From a virus, in IMG/VR virus record IMGVR_UViG_3300031884_000170, positions 1-20,171 of that record: 20,171 nt of DNA. One strand, written 5' to 3'. This document shows, piece after piece, positions 8,573 to 15,681 of the stretch. The notes below the pieces were generated by a model that had not been told where the DNA came from, ran no database searches, and saw only the letters and a list, made by a program, of their open reading frames with translations. Every line of letters starts with the position of its first letter. Position 1 is the stretch's first letter. The position numbers and the translations under genes were made by a program.

Positions 8573-8987
8573 GAACTTCTCCAAAAAACATTTGCTCCAG
8601 CGATGCCAGGGCTTCTTCGGGGGTGGTGGCTGTGGCCATGCCTGCAGGGGCCTGCAGGTTTTTGCCCATGCCTGCTATCCACTCGGGGCGATTGGGTGCC
8701 GCGTCGCTCGACTCTTCTTCAGCGGCTTCGTCCTGCGGCGCATCCGCTGGCTTGAAGTCGAGGTAGGCGGCGACCAGGTGGTGTACCGGGGGATAGATTC
8801 GCCACTCTTCCTCCAGCGCACGCAACACCAGCAGGTCTACATCGTTGCGGACGTAATCCCAGGTCCAACCGGTGTTTGCGCAGATTCGGGCGAAGAGCCG
8901 GGACCAGCTGACTGGCTCTTCGCCTGCGCGTTTCCCCGCTCGGCTACCTGCGCCTTGCGACGCACACCGGCCGCATCCAGCAGGCAC
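8562..8987 (-). CDS. tail assembly chaperone T frame, made as a G-T fusion by -1 frameshift
   Basis: This frame lies in the -1 register relative to the G gene and has no convincing start of its own. The first ~19 codons lie inside G and read as alternate-frame sequence; protein-like sequence starts at VSWSRLFARICANTGWTWDYV. It is best explained as the T domain of a lambda-type G-T chaperone, reached when ribosomes slip at GGGAAAC (8930-8936). The fusion would be G residues 1-107 plus the last 122 residues here, 229 in all, against 279 for lambda gpGT. The domain has conserved aromatics (GWTWDYV, EEEWRIYPP) and an acidic middle (DEAAEEESSD). Its end overlaps the tape measure start, the standard order in lambda-like tails. 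G-T coats the tape measure and recruits tube subunits. Confidence 0.8.
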   Translation of the reverse strand: MPAGCGRCASQGAGSRAGKRAGEEPVSWSRLFARICANTGWTWDYVRNDVDLLVLRALEEEWRIYPPVHHLVAAYLDFKPADAPQDEAAEEESSDAAPNRPEWIAGMGKNLQAPAGMATATTPEEALASLEQMFFGEVHEL

Positions 8988-9250
8988 TGTAAGACGTCGC
9001 CGATGTTGGACACGTCCAGCAGTTCGGCAACCTCCTCACGCGTGATGTCGGGATAGTTGCGGCGCAGCGCCATGTGGGTGGCATCGACCACGGTCTTGAC
9101 GGCCACGGGGTCTATGCTGCTGAGCGTGTGCAACTGATCCAGCCGGTCCTGCAGGGTTTCCAGCGCGCCCAGTGAAAGCGGCGCGATGGTGTAGACCCGG
9201 CCGCCCCCGAAGTCGTATTCGACCCCGGGAATCATGAGGCGCGCGCTCAT
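8837..9250 (-). CDS. tail assembly chaperone G
   Basis: 137 residues (lambda gpG has 140). It begins MSARLMIPGVEYDFGGGRVYTIAPLSL, a common start for this chaperone group, continues with a helical core (ALETLQDRLDQLH, then AVKTVVDATHMALRRNYPDITREEVAELLDVSN), and ends in a low-complexity Ser/Gly/Pro tail after the frameshift site. The ATG at 9250 is chosen because it makes a 4-base ATGA overlap with the tube gene stop; a longer frame begins at 9262. Most ribosomes would finish here, a minority would slip at codon 107 into the T frame. Placement between tube and tape measure genes supports the call more than sequence alone. Confidence 0.85.
   Translation of the reverse strand: MSARLMIPGVEYDFGGGRVYTIAPLSLGALETLQDRLDQLHTLSSIDPVAVKTVVDATHMALRRNYPDITREEVAELLDVSNIGDVLQCLLDAAGVRRKAQVAERGNAQAKSQSAGPGSSPESAQTPVGPGITSATM
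8889..8936 (-). promoter_or_regulatory. programmed -1 ribosomal frameshift signal (GGGAAAC plus stem-loop)
   Basis: On the minus strand the heptamer G GGA AAC (8936-8930) is in the G reading frame, an X XXY YYZ slippery site one base different from the lambda GGGAAAG. Five bases later (8924-8914) starts an 11-bp perfect stem GGCGAAGAGCC pairing with GGCTCTTCGCC (8899-8889) around a 14-base loop. The -1 frame entered is exactly that of the T ORF. All parts are read directly from the sequence; the efficiency is unknown. Confidence 0.88.
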
Positions 9251-10002
9251 GTCTGGCACCACCAGCCGGCAGAACCTGTGCCGTCGTCCAAGGCGGTAAA
9301 GCCGAAGTCAACAATTGCGAAGTCTTCGTTTTTGAACGGCAAGCCCAGCTTGTCGGACTGGCAATTGGTCAACTTCACGGCCAGCTTGCTGCCCTTGGAC
9401 TCGTTGTACAGGATGACCGAGAAGCTGGGGCTGTAACCCATCAACTGGTTGGTCATCTGCATGACGATGCCGCCAGTGGTTGCGCTGTACTCGCTGCTGA
9501 TCAACACGGCCTTGCCGGTGTCCGCTGCCGCGAATGTGTAGGCGCCTGCACTGACCGAATATTGGCCGGTGGTGGGTGCGCTGCTTACGCGGGTGAGGTT
9601 GTTGCCAGAGGTGTCGCTGACACCCAGATCAGCCTGCCAGGTGCCGCTACCTGGAATGGTCGGGGTCAAGACATATGGCGTGGCTGGAACGGTACCGGCC
9701 CAGTCGAGCTGCGGCAGCTTCACGCCCACCGTGGGTGTGACGCCAAAGTGCAGCGCTGCCAATGCCGTGACGTTGATGTCGGCCGTCTTGGCACTGAACA
9801 CCAGCTTCGCCTTGCCGCGGCCTTGATCAACAGGTAACTGATTTGCGCCATAGAGCGGCTTGATGTCGAATGTGAACTCAGAAGACACGTCCTGCAGAAT
9901 GCCGAAGCGAAAGGACTGCGGGACCGCCAAGGCATTGCCCAGGGCGTCGGTGCGGCTGGTGGCGATCAATACGCCAACGCCGAATTTCTGTTTTGTGGTC
10001 AT
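9247..10002 (-). CDS. major tail (tube) protein
   Basis: 251 residues, predicted to form the tail tube. The N-terminus (FGVGVLIATSRTDALG...PQSFRFGILQDVSSEFTFDIKPLYG) and the C-terminus (QLMGYSPSFSVILYNESKGSKLAVKLTNCQSDKLGLPFKNEDFAIVDFGF, shown here in parts) fit a tail tube fold. Between them (about residues 109-176) sits a beta-rich segment with W122, VSD and SVSAGAYTF that is similar to a segment of the tip protein. AAGGACG precedes the ATG. It lies directly upstream of the G chaperone with a 4-base overlap, the standard tail order. I see no close match to lambda V. The call rests on context, size and fold-like features. Confidence 0.82.
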   Translation of the reverse strand: MTTKQKFGVGVLIATSRTDALGNALAVPQSFRFGILQDVSSEFTFDIKPLYGANQLPVDQGRGKAKLVFSAKTADINVTALAALHFGVTPTVGVKLPQLDWAGTVPATPYVLTPTIPGSGTWQADLGVSDTSGNNLTRVSSAPTTGQYSVSAGAYTFAAADTGKAVLISSEYSATTGGIVMQMTNQLMGYSPSFSVILYNESKGSKLAVKLTNCQSDKLGLPFKNEDFAIVDFGFTALDDGTGSAGWWCQT

Positions 10003-10030
10003 GATGGAACGTCCTTAAAGTGAGGTTCGG

Positions 10031-10195
10031 TTACGCGGGTACGTCGGCAGCCTGTGGGGCTACCGGCACAGGGTCAACGCTGTTGGGGTGCGCGAGCACC
10101 ACATCAGAGTCCAGCTCGATTTCGTCACCAGCGCTTTTGAGGCTGCCGTCGGGCATGCGAAAGCTCGCACCAGGGCGAACGATGTACTTGGCCAT
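10031..10195 (-). CDS. small conserved-looking phage protein, 54 residues
   Basis: A short gene that size cut-offs would miss. The product starts MAKYIVRPGASFRMPDGSLK and continues with SAGDEIELDSDVVLAHPNSV and a Pro/Ala-rich end. It looks like a small soluble beta protein with an acidic middle. The start is strongly supported: AAGGAG at 10202-10207, six bases before the ATG, and this Shine-Dalgarno overlaps the stop codon of the U-like gene, so the two are probably coupled. It ends 28 bases before the tube gene. No family is recognised. Function is unknown; position suggests a structural or assembly role in the tail. Confidence 0.72.
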   Translation of the reverse strand: MAKYIVRPGASFRMPDGSLKSAGDEIELDSDVVLAHPNSVDPVPVAPQAADVPA

Positions 10196-10205
10196 GGAAG
10201 GCTCC

Positions 10206-10622
10206 TTACAGTGTGTTTTTGGAGATCAGGTAGCTGAATCGGTACCGGCTGGTTTTGTCCAGCGCGGTGGCATCCGCTTCAACTTCGGTAAAGCTTGCGG
10301 CCTCGATGCGAACGCTGTCCACCAAGGCCTGCAGGGCAGCGTCTCCCATCAAGACGCCATGGAACGACGCATGGATCAGCTCCGCGCTGGGTGTCGGCGG
10401 GTCGCTGCGCACATGAATGCGCAGTTCAATCTGCAGCGTGTGTTTGTCCATGAGGCTGCTAAATGACTCGATGGCAATCTCACGCGGACTGACATTGACG
10501 CATGGCGTTTCGCTGCGACTCTCAGCCTCTGTGCGCTCACGGAATACAGAGCAGCCCATGGGCACATTGGCCTTGAGTAGCGCATCCAGACGGTCCAGCA
10601 CTTGGGAAAGAACGGTAGCCAT
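10206..10622 (-). CDS. tail terminator / minor tail protein U-like
   Basis: 138 residues, near the 131 of lambda gpU, which caps the tail tube and sets the head-facing end. The pattern fits: an N-terminal helix (VLSQVLDRLDALLKANVP), a CVNVSPREI strand, the strand pair HTLQIELRIHV, a helix with LIHASFHGVLMGDAALQALVD, and a final strand YRFSYLI. It starts in a TGATG with the FII-like gene stop, so translation is probably coupled. The position between head-tail joining and tube genes supports a terminator role. Sequence similarity to lambda U is weak, so the call rests on pattern and order. Confidence 0.68.
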   Translation of the reverse strand: MATVLSQVLDRLDALLKANVPMGCSVFRERTEAESRSETPCVNVSPREIAIESFSSLMDKHTLQIELRIHVRSDPPTPSAELIHASFHGVLMGDAALQALVDSVRIEAASFTEVEADATALDKTSRYRFSYLISKNTL

Positions 10623-10933
10623 CAGGACAGCTTTGTCAGTTTGACGGTGCTGAACACGGCATCTTCCTGCTGTACCAAGTTGGTGCGCAGCTTGTAGGTG
10701 CCGTAAGCGCCATTGCGCAAGACCACCACCATCTCGTCGCGCTTGAGCCCCACCCAGGCAGCCGTTTCCAGCGTCAGGGTGTACTCACGACTGATGTGAT
10801 TGCCGCCGTCAGCGCCCGAATCACCTTCGTCAAACAACACCAGCCCGGCCACCGCTGCAGCCCCTGTGCTGGGGTTCCAGCTCATGGGGTTGCCGAAGTC
10901 GGCCAGGAAGGTGAGCGCATCGGATGCGAACAT
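10622..10933 (-). CDS. head-tail connector, FII-like
   Basis: 103 residues, small and beta-rich, in the place where lambda carries FII (117 residues), which forms the head-to-tail interface. The N-terminal helix (MFASDALTFLADFG) is followed by beta strands YTLTLETAAWVGLKRDEMVV and AYGTYKLRTNLVQQEDAVF, consistent with a beta-barrel connector. It overlaps the U-like gene in a TGATG, and the upstream gene ends 12 bases before it. Sequence similarity to FII is weak; an equivalent connector family could also fit. Confidence 0.62.
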   Translation of the reverse strand: MFASDALTFLADFGNPMSWNPSTGAAAVAGLVLFDEGDSGADGGNHISREYTLTLETAAWVGLKRDEMVVVLRNGAYGTYKLRTNLVQQEDAVFSTVKLTKLS

Positions 10934-10945
10934 GGTGGCGGACTA

Positions 10946-11263
10946 TCAGGCGATGGGGGGCGTGGCTGCGGCGGCGGTCACACCTTGCGCTTGTGCCAGG
11001 GCTGCGACCAAGGTCTGCACCAGGCTTGCTGGATCGCTGCCAGCCAGGGCGGTGACGTTGGCTGCCTTCTCGGCTGCCAGGGCTACATCGCGGTCCTTCT
11101 GACCCGCAAATTCGAGCTTGTGCAGATGGTCTGCAGCATCGGCATCATCCAGCGTGACTTCTTCTCCGCCGGTGTACTGACGCTCAGCCTTGTCACCCTT
11201 GGGACTGATGACGGTAAGGAACACGATGAATCCATCGCGGACAACATATTTTTTACTGGCCAT
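10946..11263 (-). CDS. hypothetical phage protein after the capsid gene
   Basis: 105 residues. The N-terminal half is beta-rich with a charged surface (KKYVVRDGFIVFLTVISPKG, then YTGGEEVTLDDADAADHLHK); the C-terminal half is Ala-rich and helical. AGGAG lies a few bases before the ATG. The place directly after the capsid gene is often held by a decoration, packaging-accessory or head-completion protein, but no family can be named. The N-terminal style (MA-K-K/Y-x-V, a basic start, then an acidic EEVTLDDADA or DEIELDSD patch) recalls the 54-residue gene at 10031-10195, which may mean the two are distantly related or simply similar small beta proteins. Confidence 0.7.
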   Translation of the reverse strand: MASKKYVVRDGFIVFLTVISPKGDKAERQYTGGEEVTLDDADAADHLHKLEFAGQKDRDVALAAEKAANVTALAGSDPASLVQTLVAALAQAQGVTAAAATPPIA

Positions 11264-11300
11264 GAAAGGCTCCTAAAAATGAAAGGGGAATGGGGGGGGT

Positions 11301-11327
11301 GCCCCTGCGCAGACTTGGCGCTGGGGC
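11301..11327 (-). other. hairpin between capsid and next gene
   Basis: In the 82-base gap after the capsid gene the minus strand can form GCCCC-A-GCGC / GCGC-A-GGGGC around a 7-base loop. A C-run follows rather than a T-run, so it is not a typical terminator. It may stabilise or attenuate the mRNA after the abundantly made capsid gene. This is a structural prediction only. Confidence 0.4.
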
Positions 11328-11345
11328 TGGGGTCACATTGCCGGA

Positions 11346-13391
11346 TTAGGGCGTGAGCGCGTCGGACATCATCGAGAACGATGCGGCATGGCGCACACCG
11401 ATGTCGATGGACTGCAGGGCGCGCAGCAGCACGCCGCCGCTCTTGTAGGCTTCCGTGGCGTACGGGTTGGGAACGATCTCCAGCACACCCCATTCGCCGA
11501 TCAGCAACTCACTCCAGGCACCGAAGAAGATCTCGGAGCACACGCCGGAGCTGGTGCCCTTGGTCAGTGTGCTGCGTGCTTGGTTGGAACGGGCAACGGG
11601 GTAGCCGTTTATCTCGCCAGGAGTGCCGGACTGTGCGCCCACTGCCGAGCCGGTCCACAGGTATTGGCCGGTGGTGGATTTCAGCTTCTTGGTGCTGCCG
11701 ATCGTCTTGGCATTGGTCAGGTACGCCAGGTTGGTTTCAGGCGCATTCGCGGAGGTCACCGCTGTTTCCAGATCAATGTAGTTATCGATGCTGACGGCTG
11801 CTCCGTTGGTCCCGCCGATGACCGAGCCGATGCCCGACACGTTGGCAATGCCGCGCGGTGTTGCGCCGGTACCGATGCCGGACAAGGCTGCCAGGTCAAT
11901 GCCCAAGGCCATGGCCGCCAGCATGTCAGCCCGGGCGATCATGTCGATGTCCGGCGTGGCCTGCATCAGCATGTTGCGGGTGATCAGGCTGTAGGTGCCG
12001 ATGCTCTTCATTGCCAGGCTCACCTTGTCGAATGTCGCTTCAGACTCGGTGGTGTCCACGCCTTCCGCCACCCAGAATGTAGAGGTCTGGCCGGTTTGGC
12101 GCGGAATGTCCACATTGCCCACCAGGCCGGACAGCACCGTGGCGCCCAGTTGCATGACGCGGGCCTTGTTGCGCAGCACTTCAATGAAGCTGCCGTCCAG
12201 CAGGTTGGTGGCAGCCAATGTGCCGCCGGTGGTGCCAGAACCGGCGGTGCCCACGGTGTAAGCCGTGCGCAGGTTGGTGGGGACGAAGAATGCCTTGGAA
12301 TCCTTGGGGACGCGGCCGGTGCGCTTGGCGATTTCGTTGGAGCATTCCAGCTCAAACCCAGCACCATCCCATTTTCCGGTCAACGAGGCATTGATCGCTC
12401 GGATCATGCTGTAGCGGGATTTTTCCGAAGTGGACAGGTCCGGGTTGTTGGTGTCGCCGAAATCGACGACGGCCTTGCCGGCCTTCTGGGCGCGTTCCAG
12501 CACCACGTCGGCAGCGGTCAGGCGGGCCTGATCAATGCTTGCGCCGCGTTGGATCAGACCAGTGCGCAGCTCGGGGCTCAGATCGTACTTTCGGGCCAGC
12601 GCATCGATCTCGGTCATGCGGGCGCGTTCGGCTTCTGCGCCGCGCTGCATGGTGGCAGCACCGCCATCGCCGTTGGAGACGTTACCGACTTCCAGATTGG
12701 TACCACCGGTACCGGATGGGGCGGCTTCGCCCGTAACCTGCTGCAGCAGGCGTTGCTTACGTTTGTTCATAGATTGCTCCTGGGGTTGATGAACTGGGGG
12801 GGTGAGTTGCGCCACAGGCGCGGGAGAGTCGGTTGCTTCTCGTTGGAGTTGCACGCCGTTTGCAACGTCAGCGCTGGCATGGCGGCCAACTCCAACGGTC
12901 GGGTCTGCTGGCACGGTGACCAGCGAAATTTCAAGAGGTTCCCAATCGATCGCGGTGATCGTGTCGGCCTCCACGTCTTCCAGCCATTTGTAGACGCGAT
13001 ATGCAAAGCTGACGTTGACCAGAATGTCGTCTTCCACCTGGCCCATGGCCCAGGCGCCGCGCTCATCCTTGCCAAAGCGCACATTGGCCCGGCCAACGCC
13101 GTCCGTGTTGCATTCGATGGACTCGACGACACCGAGCAAGTCATTCATGGAGTGGTTGAACAGCATGGGCATGGTCTGCTGCCGCTGACCCTGGCGCATC
13201 GCACCAGGTGCGTGGCTCAGAATCTCGGTGCCGTACCACATACTGACCGGCTCTTCAGAGCTGAAGGCCAGCGAGGTGGTGCGGGTGACGCTGTCGATCT
13301 TGGCTGCGCGCTGGCCATCAGCGCCGGGCAGCGCGCGCATGGATACCGTGCGGATCTGCGGCACCAGGGTGTCGGGAAGTTTTTTGGCCAT
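11346..13391 (-). CDS. prohead protease fused to major capsid protein (HK97 type)
   Basis: 681 residues with two functions. Residues 1 to about 185 are an HK97-family prohead protease: H80 in MLFNHS, S128 in VNVSFAYRV, then DWEPLEISLVTVPADPTVGV, a very typical ending. A linker (about 186-207) leads to an N-terminal scaffold-like helical region (about 208-330; RMTEIDALARKYDLSPELR) and the HK97 capsid fold (about 350-681; RQTGQTSTFWVAEGVDTTES, ATPDIDMIARADMLAAMALG, GTGATPRGIAN, INGYPVARSNQ). The protease matures the head and the capsid region forms the shell. AAGG precedes the ATG. An internal ATG with a strong ribosome site at codon 208 could produce free capsid protein. Lambda C/D/E are absent, so the head is of another type than the lambda-like packaging genes. 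Confidence 0.95.
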   Translation of the reverse strand: MAKKLPDTLVPQIRTVSMRALPGADGQRAAKIDSVTRTTSLAFSSEEPVSMWYGTEILSHAPGAMRQGQRQQTMPMLFNHSMNDLLGVVESIECNTDGVGRANVRFGKDERGAWAMGQVEDDILVNVSFAYRVYKWLEDVEADTITAIDWEPLEISLVTVPADPTVGVGRHASADVANGVQLQREATDSPAPVAQLTPPVHQPQEQSMNKRKQRLLQQVTGEAAPSGTGGTNLEVGNVSNGDGGAATMQRGAEAERARMTEIDALARKYDLSPELRTGLIQRGASIDQARLTAADVVLERAQKAGKAVVDFGDTNNPDLSTSEKSRYSMIRAINASLTGKWDGAGFELECSNEIAKRTGRVPKDSKAFFVPTNLRTAYTVGTAGSGTTGGTLAATNLLDGSFIEVLRNKARVMQLGATVLSGLVGNVDIPRQTGQTSTFWVAEGVDTTESEATFDKVSLAMKSIGTYSLITRNMLMQATPDIDMIARADMLAAMALGIDLAALSGIGTGATPRGIANVSGIGSVIGGTNGAAVSIDNYIDLETAVTSANAPETNLAYLTNAKTIGSTKKLKSTTGQYLWTGSAVGAQSGTPGEINGYPVARSNQARSTLTKGTSSGVCSEIFFGAWSELLIGEWGVLEIVPNPYATEAYKSGGVLLRALQSIDIGVRHAASFSMMSDALTP
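12768..12781 (-). promoter_or_regulatory. internal ribosome binding site and start for the capsid part
   Basis: AGGAG (12777-12781) stands six bases before an in-frame ATG (12768-12770) that encodes M208 of the protease-capsid fusion. The protein from here would start MNKRKQRLLQQV and have 474 residues, the length and start expected of a stand-alone capsid precursor. This match is better than the site at the gene's own start. Confidence 0.7.
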
Positions 13392-13423
13392 GGAGTGCCT
13401 TTCAGGTAAAGGGGAAAAGATGC

Positions 13424-15112
13424 TTACTTGCTGTCGTCACCTGCGGCATCGCCGTCGGCTTCAGGATCTGCAGGCGCTGCGGGATCGCCACCTGCAGCGG
13501 GCGGCTGGGCGCCGTCGTCGGCTGGCACTGGCGCCGGCTGACCTTGGCCCTTGTCGTTGACCTGGGCCGGGTCGGTATCGAACACCAAGCCCATGTCGGC
13601 GGCCATGTCGATCTCTTCTTCGCGGCGCTTGAAGGTGTCTTCCACATCGCTGTCCGGTGATGTCTGCGCGATCACATCGCCCACCGTCATGAATCCAGCA
13701 CGCACCGCCATCTTGTAGGCTGCGACCTCCTTGGCCGGATCGATCCAGCTCCAGCCGCGCGGCTTGTAACGCACTGCCTGGTACTTGGCCGAGTTGCTGA
13801 AGTAGTCCGTGCCGACCTTGACTGCGCCCACCAAGACCGCGGCGTCCAGAAACTCTTTGTGGATGTCGTCGCGCAGATTGCGGCACAGGAAACCCTGCAC
13901 CATGCGGTACAGGTCCCGGTCATCGAGCAGGCCCATGCGGCTGCCGCTGTAGTTGCTCTGGCTGTAGTCCCGGCTCAAGCTCTCGTAGCTGACGCCCACA
14001 CCGACTGCCATCTTGCGCAGCATGTAGCGCAGGAATGGGTCCACTGCCGGGTTGGGAGTGCCGGGCGCAAAGCTCGCTACATCTTCACCGGGCAGCAGGG
14101 TCTGCCAGGTGCCCGGCTCGGTATCGATCAGATTGCGGCCAGCTTTCTGGCCGTCGGGGGTCAGCGGCTCGGGGCTGCGGATAAAGCCCACGATGTTGGC
14201 ACTGGCTCGGGCCTTGACGATCTCGGCATCCTCGTAACCGCCCACGTTGTGCAGGGTCTTGAGCGCCGCATGAAACCAGGGCTCGCCGCGCGACTGGGGC
14301 CAGCGCTCCACGATATACAGGTGGATGATGTCTTCGGCGGGCACTCGCACAAAGCGCGAGGGCTCGAAGCTGGTGAACTGGTAGTCGCCCGGGTGCTTGG
14401 GGGAGAACCAGTAGGCCACCGGGCGGTGCCACTCGTCGATCTCCACGCCCATGCGGATGGCGTTGCCGTTCGGAGCCCGCGCCGTCTGCCAGTTGTCCAG
14501 CAGCTGATCGGCCTCCATCACCTCCAGGGCCAGCGGGATAGTGCCGCCGCCGAAGGGTTTGCGGATCTTGCGCACGATCGCTTCGCCTGCGGTCACCAGC
14601 TGCACCATGCACAGCCGTTCGATCTCGGCAAAGCTCAGCAGGCCTGCGACATGGCTGGTGCCCTTCTTGGCCCACTGTGCCCATGCAGCTTCGATGCTGT
14701 CGTTGATCTTGCCCTGCAGCTTGCCGCCGGCACTCATCACCTGGGCCTGCAGGCCGATACCGTTGCCCACCACGTTGTTGACGATCACGCGCACTGCATG
14801 CTTGGCGTATTCGTTGTCTCGCACCAGCTGGCGGCTGCGGGCCCGCAGGATGCGCAGGCTGGTCAGGATCTCGCTGTCGGCACTGGTGTTCATGGCCGAC
14901 CAGTCGCCCGTCAGGCGGTTGACTGCTGCGCCAGCATAGGAGCGCTCTTGTGTCGCCAGGCGCTCGCGCTGGATGGCAGCGCCACGCGCGGCGGAGCGCT
15001 CGGCGTTCCAGGCGGTCAGCACCTGGCTGCGCTTTACGGACAGGTCGGGCACCACGGTGCCAGTGGGCAGCGCGACGCGCGCAGCTGTCTCCCATTTGCT
15101 GGTGGTGTTCAT
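13424..15112 (-). CDS. portal protein, lambda B family
   Basis: 562 residues (lambda B has 533), the dodecameric ring through which DNA enters and leaves the head. Family features: an N-terminal region with ARSRQLVRDNEYAKHAVRVI and a VGNGIGLQAQV stretch, a SFAEIERLCMVQLVTAGEA helix, MEADQLLD, EIDEWHRPVAYWFSPKHPGD, a DIIHLYIVERWPQSRGEPWF stretch, and later VGVSYESLSRDYSQSNYSG-SRMG. The last ~40 residues are acidic, Pro- and Ala-rich and probably disordered. The start makes a 4-base ATGA overlap with the upstream gpW-like gene. It lies between the joining protein and the protease-capsid gene, as in lambda (W-B-C). No defect is visible. Confidence 0.95.
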   Translation of the reverse strand: MNTTSKWETAARVALPTGTVVPDLSVKRSQVLTAWNAERSAARGAAIQRERLATQERSYAGAAVNRLTGDWSAMNTSADSEILTSLRILRARSRQLVRDNEYAKHAVRVIVNNVVGNGIGLQAQVMSAGGKLQGKINDSIEAAWAQWAKKGTSHVAGLLSFAEIERLCMVQLVTAGEAIVRKIRKPFGGGTIPLALEVMEADQLLDNWQTARAPNGNAIRMGVEIDEWHRPVAYWFSPKHPGDYQFTSFEPSRFVRVPAEDIIHLYIVERWPQSRGEPWFHAALKTLHNVGGYEDAEIVKARASANIVGFIRSPEPLTPDGQKAGRNLIDTEPGTWQTLLPGEDVASFAPGTPNPAVDPFLRYMLRKMAVGVGVSYESLSRDYSQSNYSGSRMGLLDDRDLYRMVQGFLCRNLRDDIHKEFLDAAVLVGAVKVGTDYFSNSAKYQAVRYKPRGWSWIDPAKEVAAYKMAVRAGFMTVGDVIAQTSPDSDVEDTFKRREEEIDMAADMGLVFDTDPAQVNDKGQGQPAPVPADDGAQPPAAGGDPAAPADPEADGDAAGDDSK

Positions 15113-15678
15113 TGGACCCTTTGGAAGTTCGTGTAGAGGTTGCGGGGGTTGCCTTGCCCGTTGGCGATGGACTGGGCCGACTGCTCGCCCAGCACCCGGG
15201 ACTTCCAGAAGGCATGCAGGGTCATCAGCTCGCCGATGGTCTGGAACTCCATGGTGCGACCGGCAATTTCATATTTCTTGACCTTGCCGCCGGTGCTGTT
15301 GAAGGTGCCCATGGCAGCCTCGCACGCGGCCAGCGCAATCTGCGCAACGCTGCGCGGGTCGAACCCGGTAGACAGCTGCGTGATGTCCGGTGTCATCACC
15401 AGCTGGCCGGTGCCGACCGTGATGCGCTCCAGGCCATTCGTGAGGATGGCGGTCCAGGCATAGGTGCCAGCCACAAGGGCGGTACTGGCCGCGGCTGTCA
15501 GCGTAGTGGTCCAGCGCATTCCGGCGGCTGTGGCCACCAGGTTCAGCACGGCAGGGCCCCGAACGTAGTAGGTCAGCGTCCAGCTGCTGGCATCGGCCGT
15601 GCGACCGTCTGGCAGGGTGACAGGGTCATCCAGCCAGGTGGCGCTGTCACCACTGGGTAGGGTTGCAAAGATGTTCAT
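15109..15678 (-). CDS. head-tail joining protein: beta-rich domain fused to a gpW-like C-terminus
   Basis: 189 residues against 68 for lambda gpW. Residues about 107-187 look like gpW: a helix (SVAQIALAACEAAMGTF), a beta hairpin (KKYEIAGRTMEFQTIGE), a second helix (LMTLHAFWKSRVLGEQ) and a short C-terminal NPRNLYTNF like the GFYV end of gpW. Residues 1-100 are beta-rich (SSWTLTYYVRGPAVLNLVAT, TYAWTAILTNGLERI), an Ig-like or beta-sandwich domain of unknown role. gpW seals the filled head before tail joining. The gene sits between terminase and portal exactly as W does, three bases after the terminase stop and overlapping the portal start. gpW homology is from pattern matching by eye; position makes it likely. 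Confidence 0.72.
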   Translation of the reverse strand: MNIFATLPSGDSATWLDDPVTLPDGRTADASSWTLTYYVRGPAVLNLVATAAGMRWTTTLTAAASTALVAGTYAWTAILTNGLERITVGTGQLVMTPDITQLSTGFDPRSVAQIALAACEAAMGTFNSTGGKVKKYEIAGRTMEFQTIGELMTLHAFWKSRVLGEQSAQSIANGQGNPRNLYTNFQRVQ

Positions 15679-15681
15679 GGG

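Noticed and set aside
8889-8924. The 11-bp inverted repeat read as a transcription terminator.
   Set aside because: It lies within coding sequence, has no T-run, and its spacing from GGGAAAC fits a frameshift stimulator.
11388-13409. A 673-codon open frame on the plus strand opposite the protease-capsid gene.
   Set aside because: It mirrors a clear capsid gene in G+C-rich DNA, is rich in His, Gly, Arg and Gln with no domain, and all neighbours run the other way.
13859-15136. A 425-codon plus-strand frame opposite the portal gene.
   Set aside because: Antisense shadow of the portal gene with no domain or ribosome site; the minus-strand frame has full family features.
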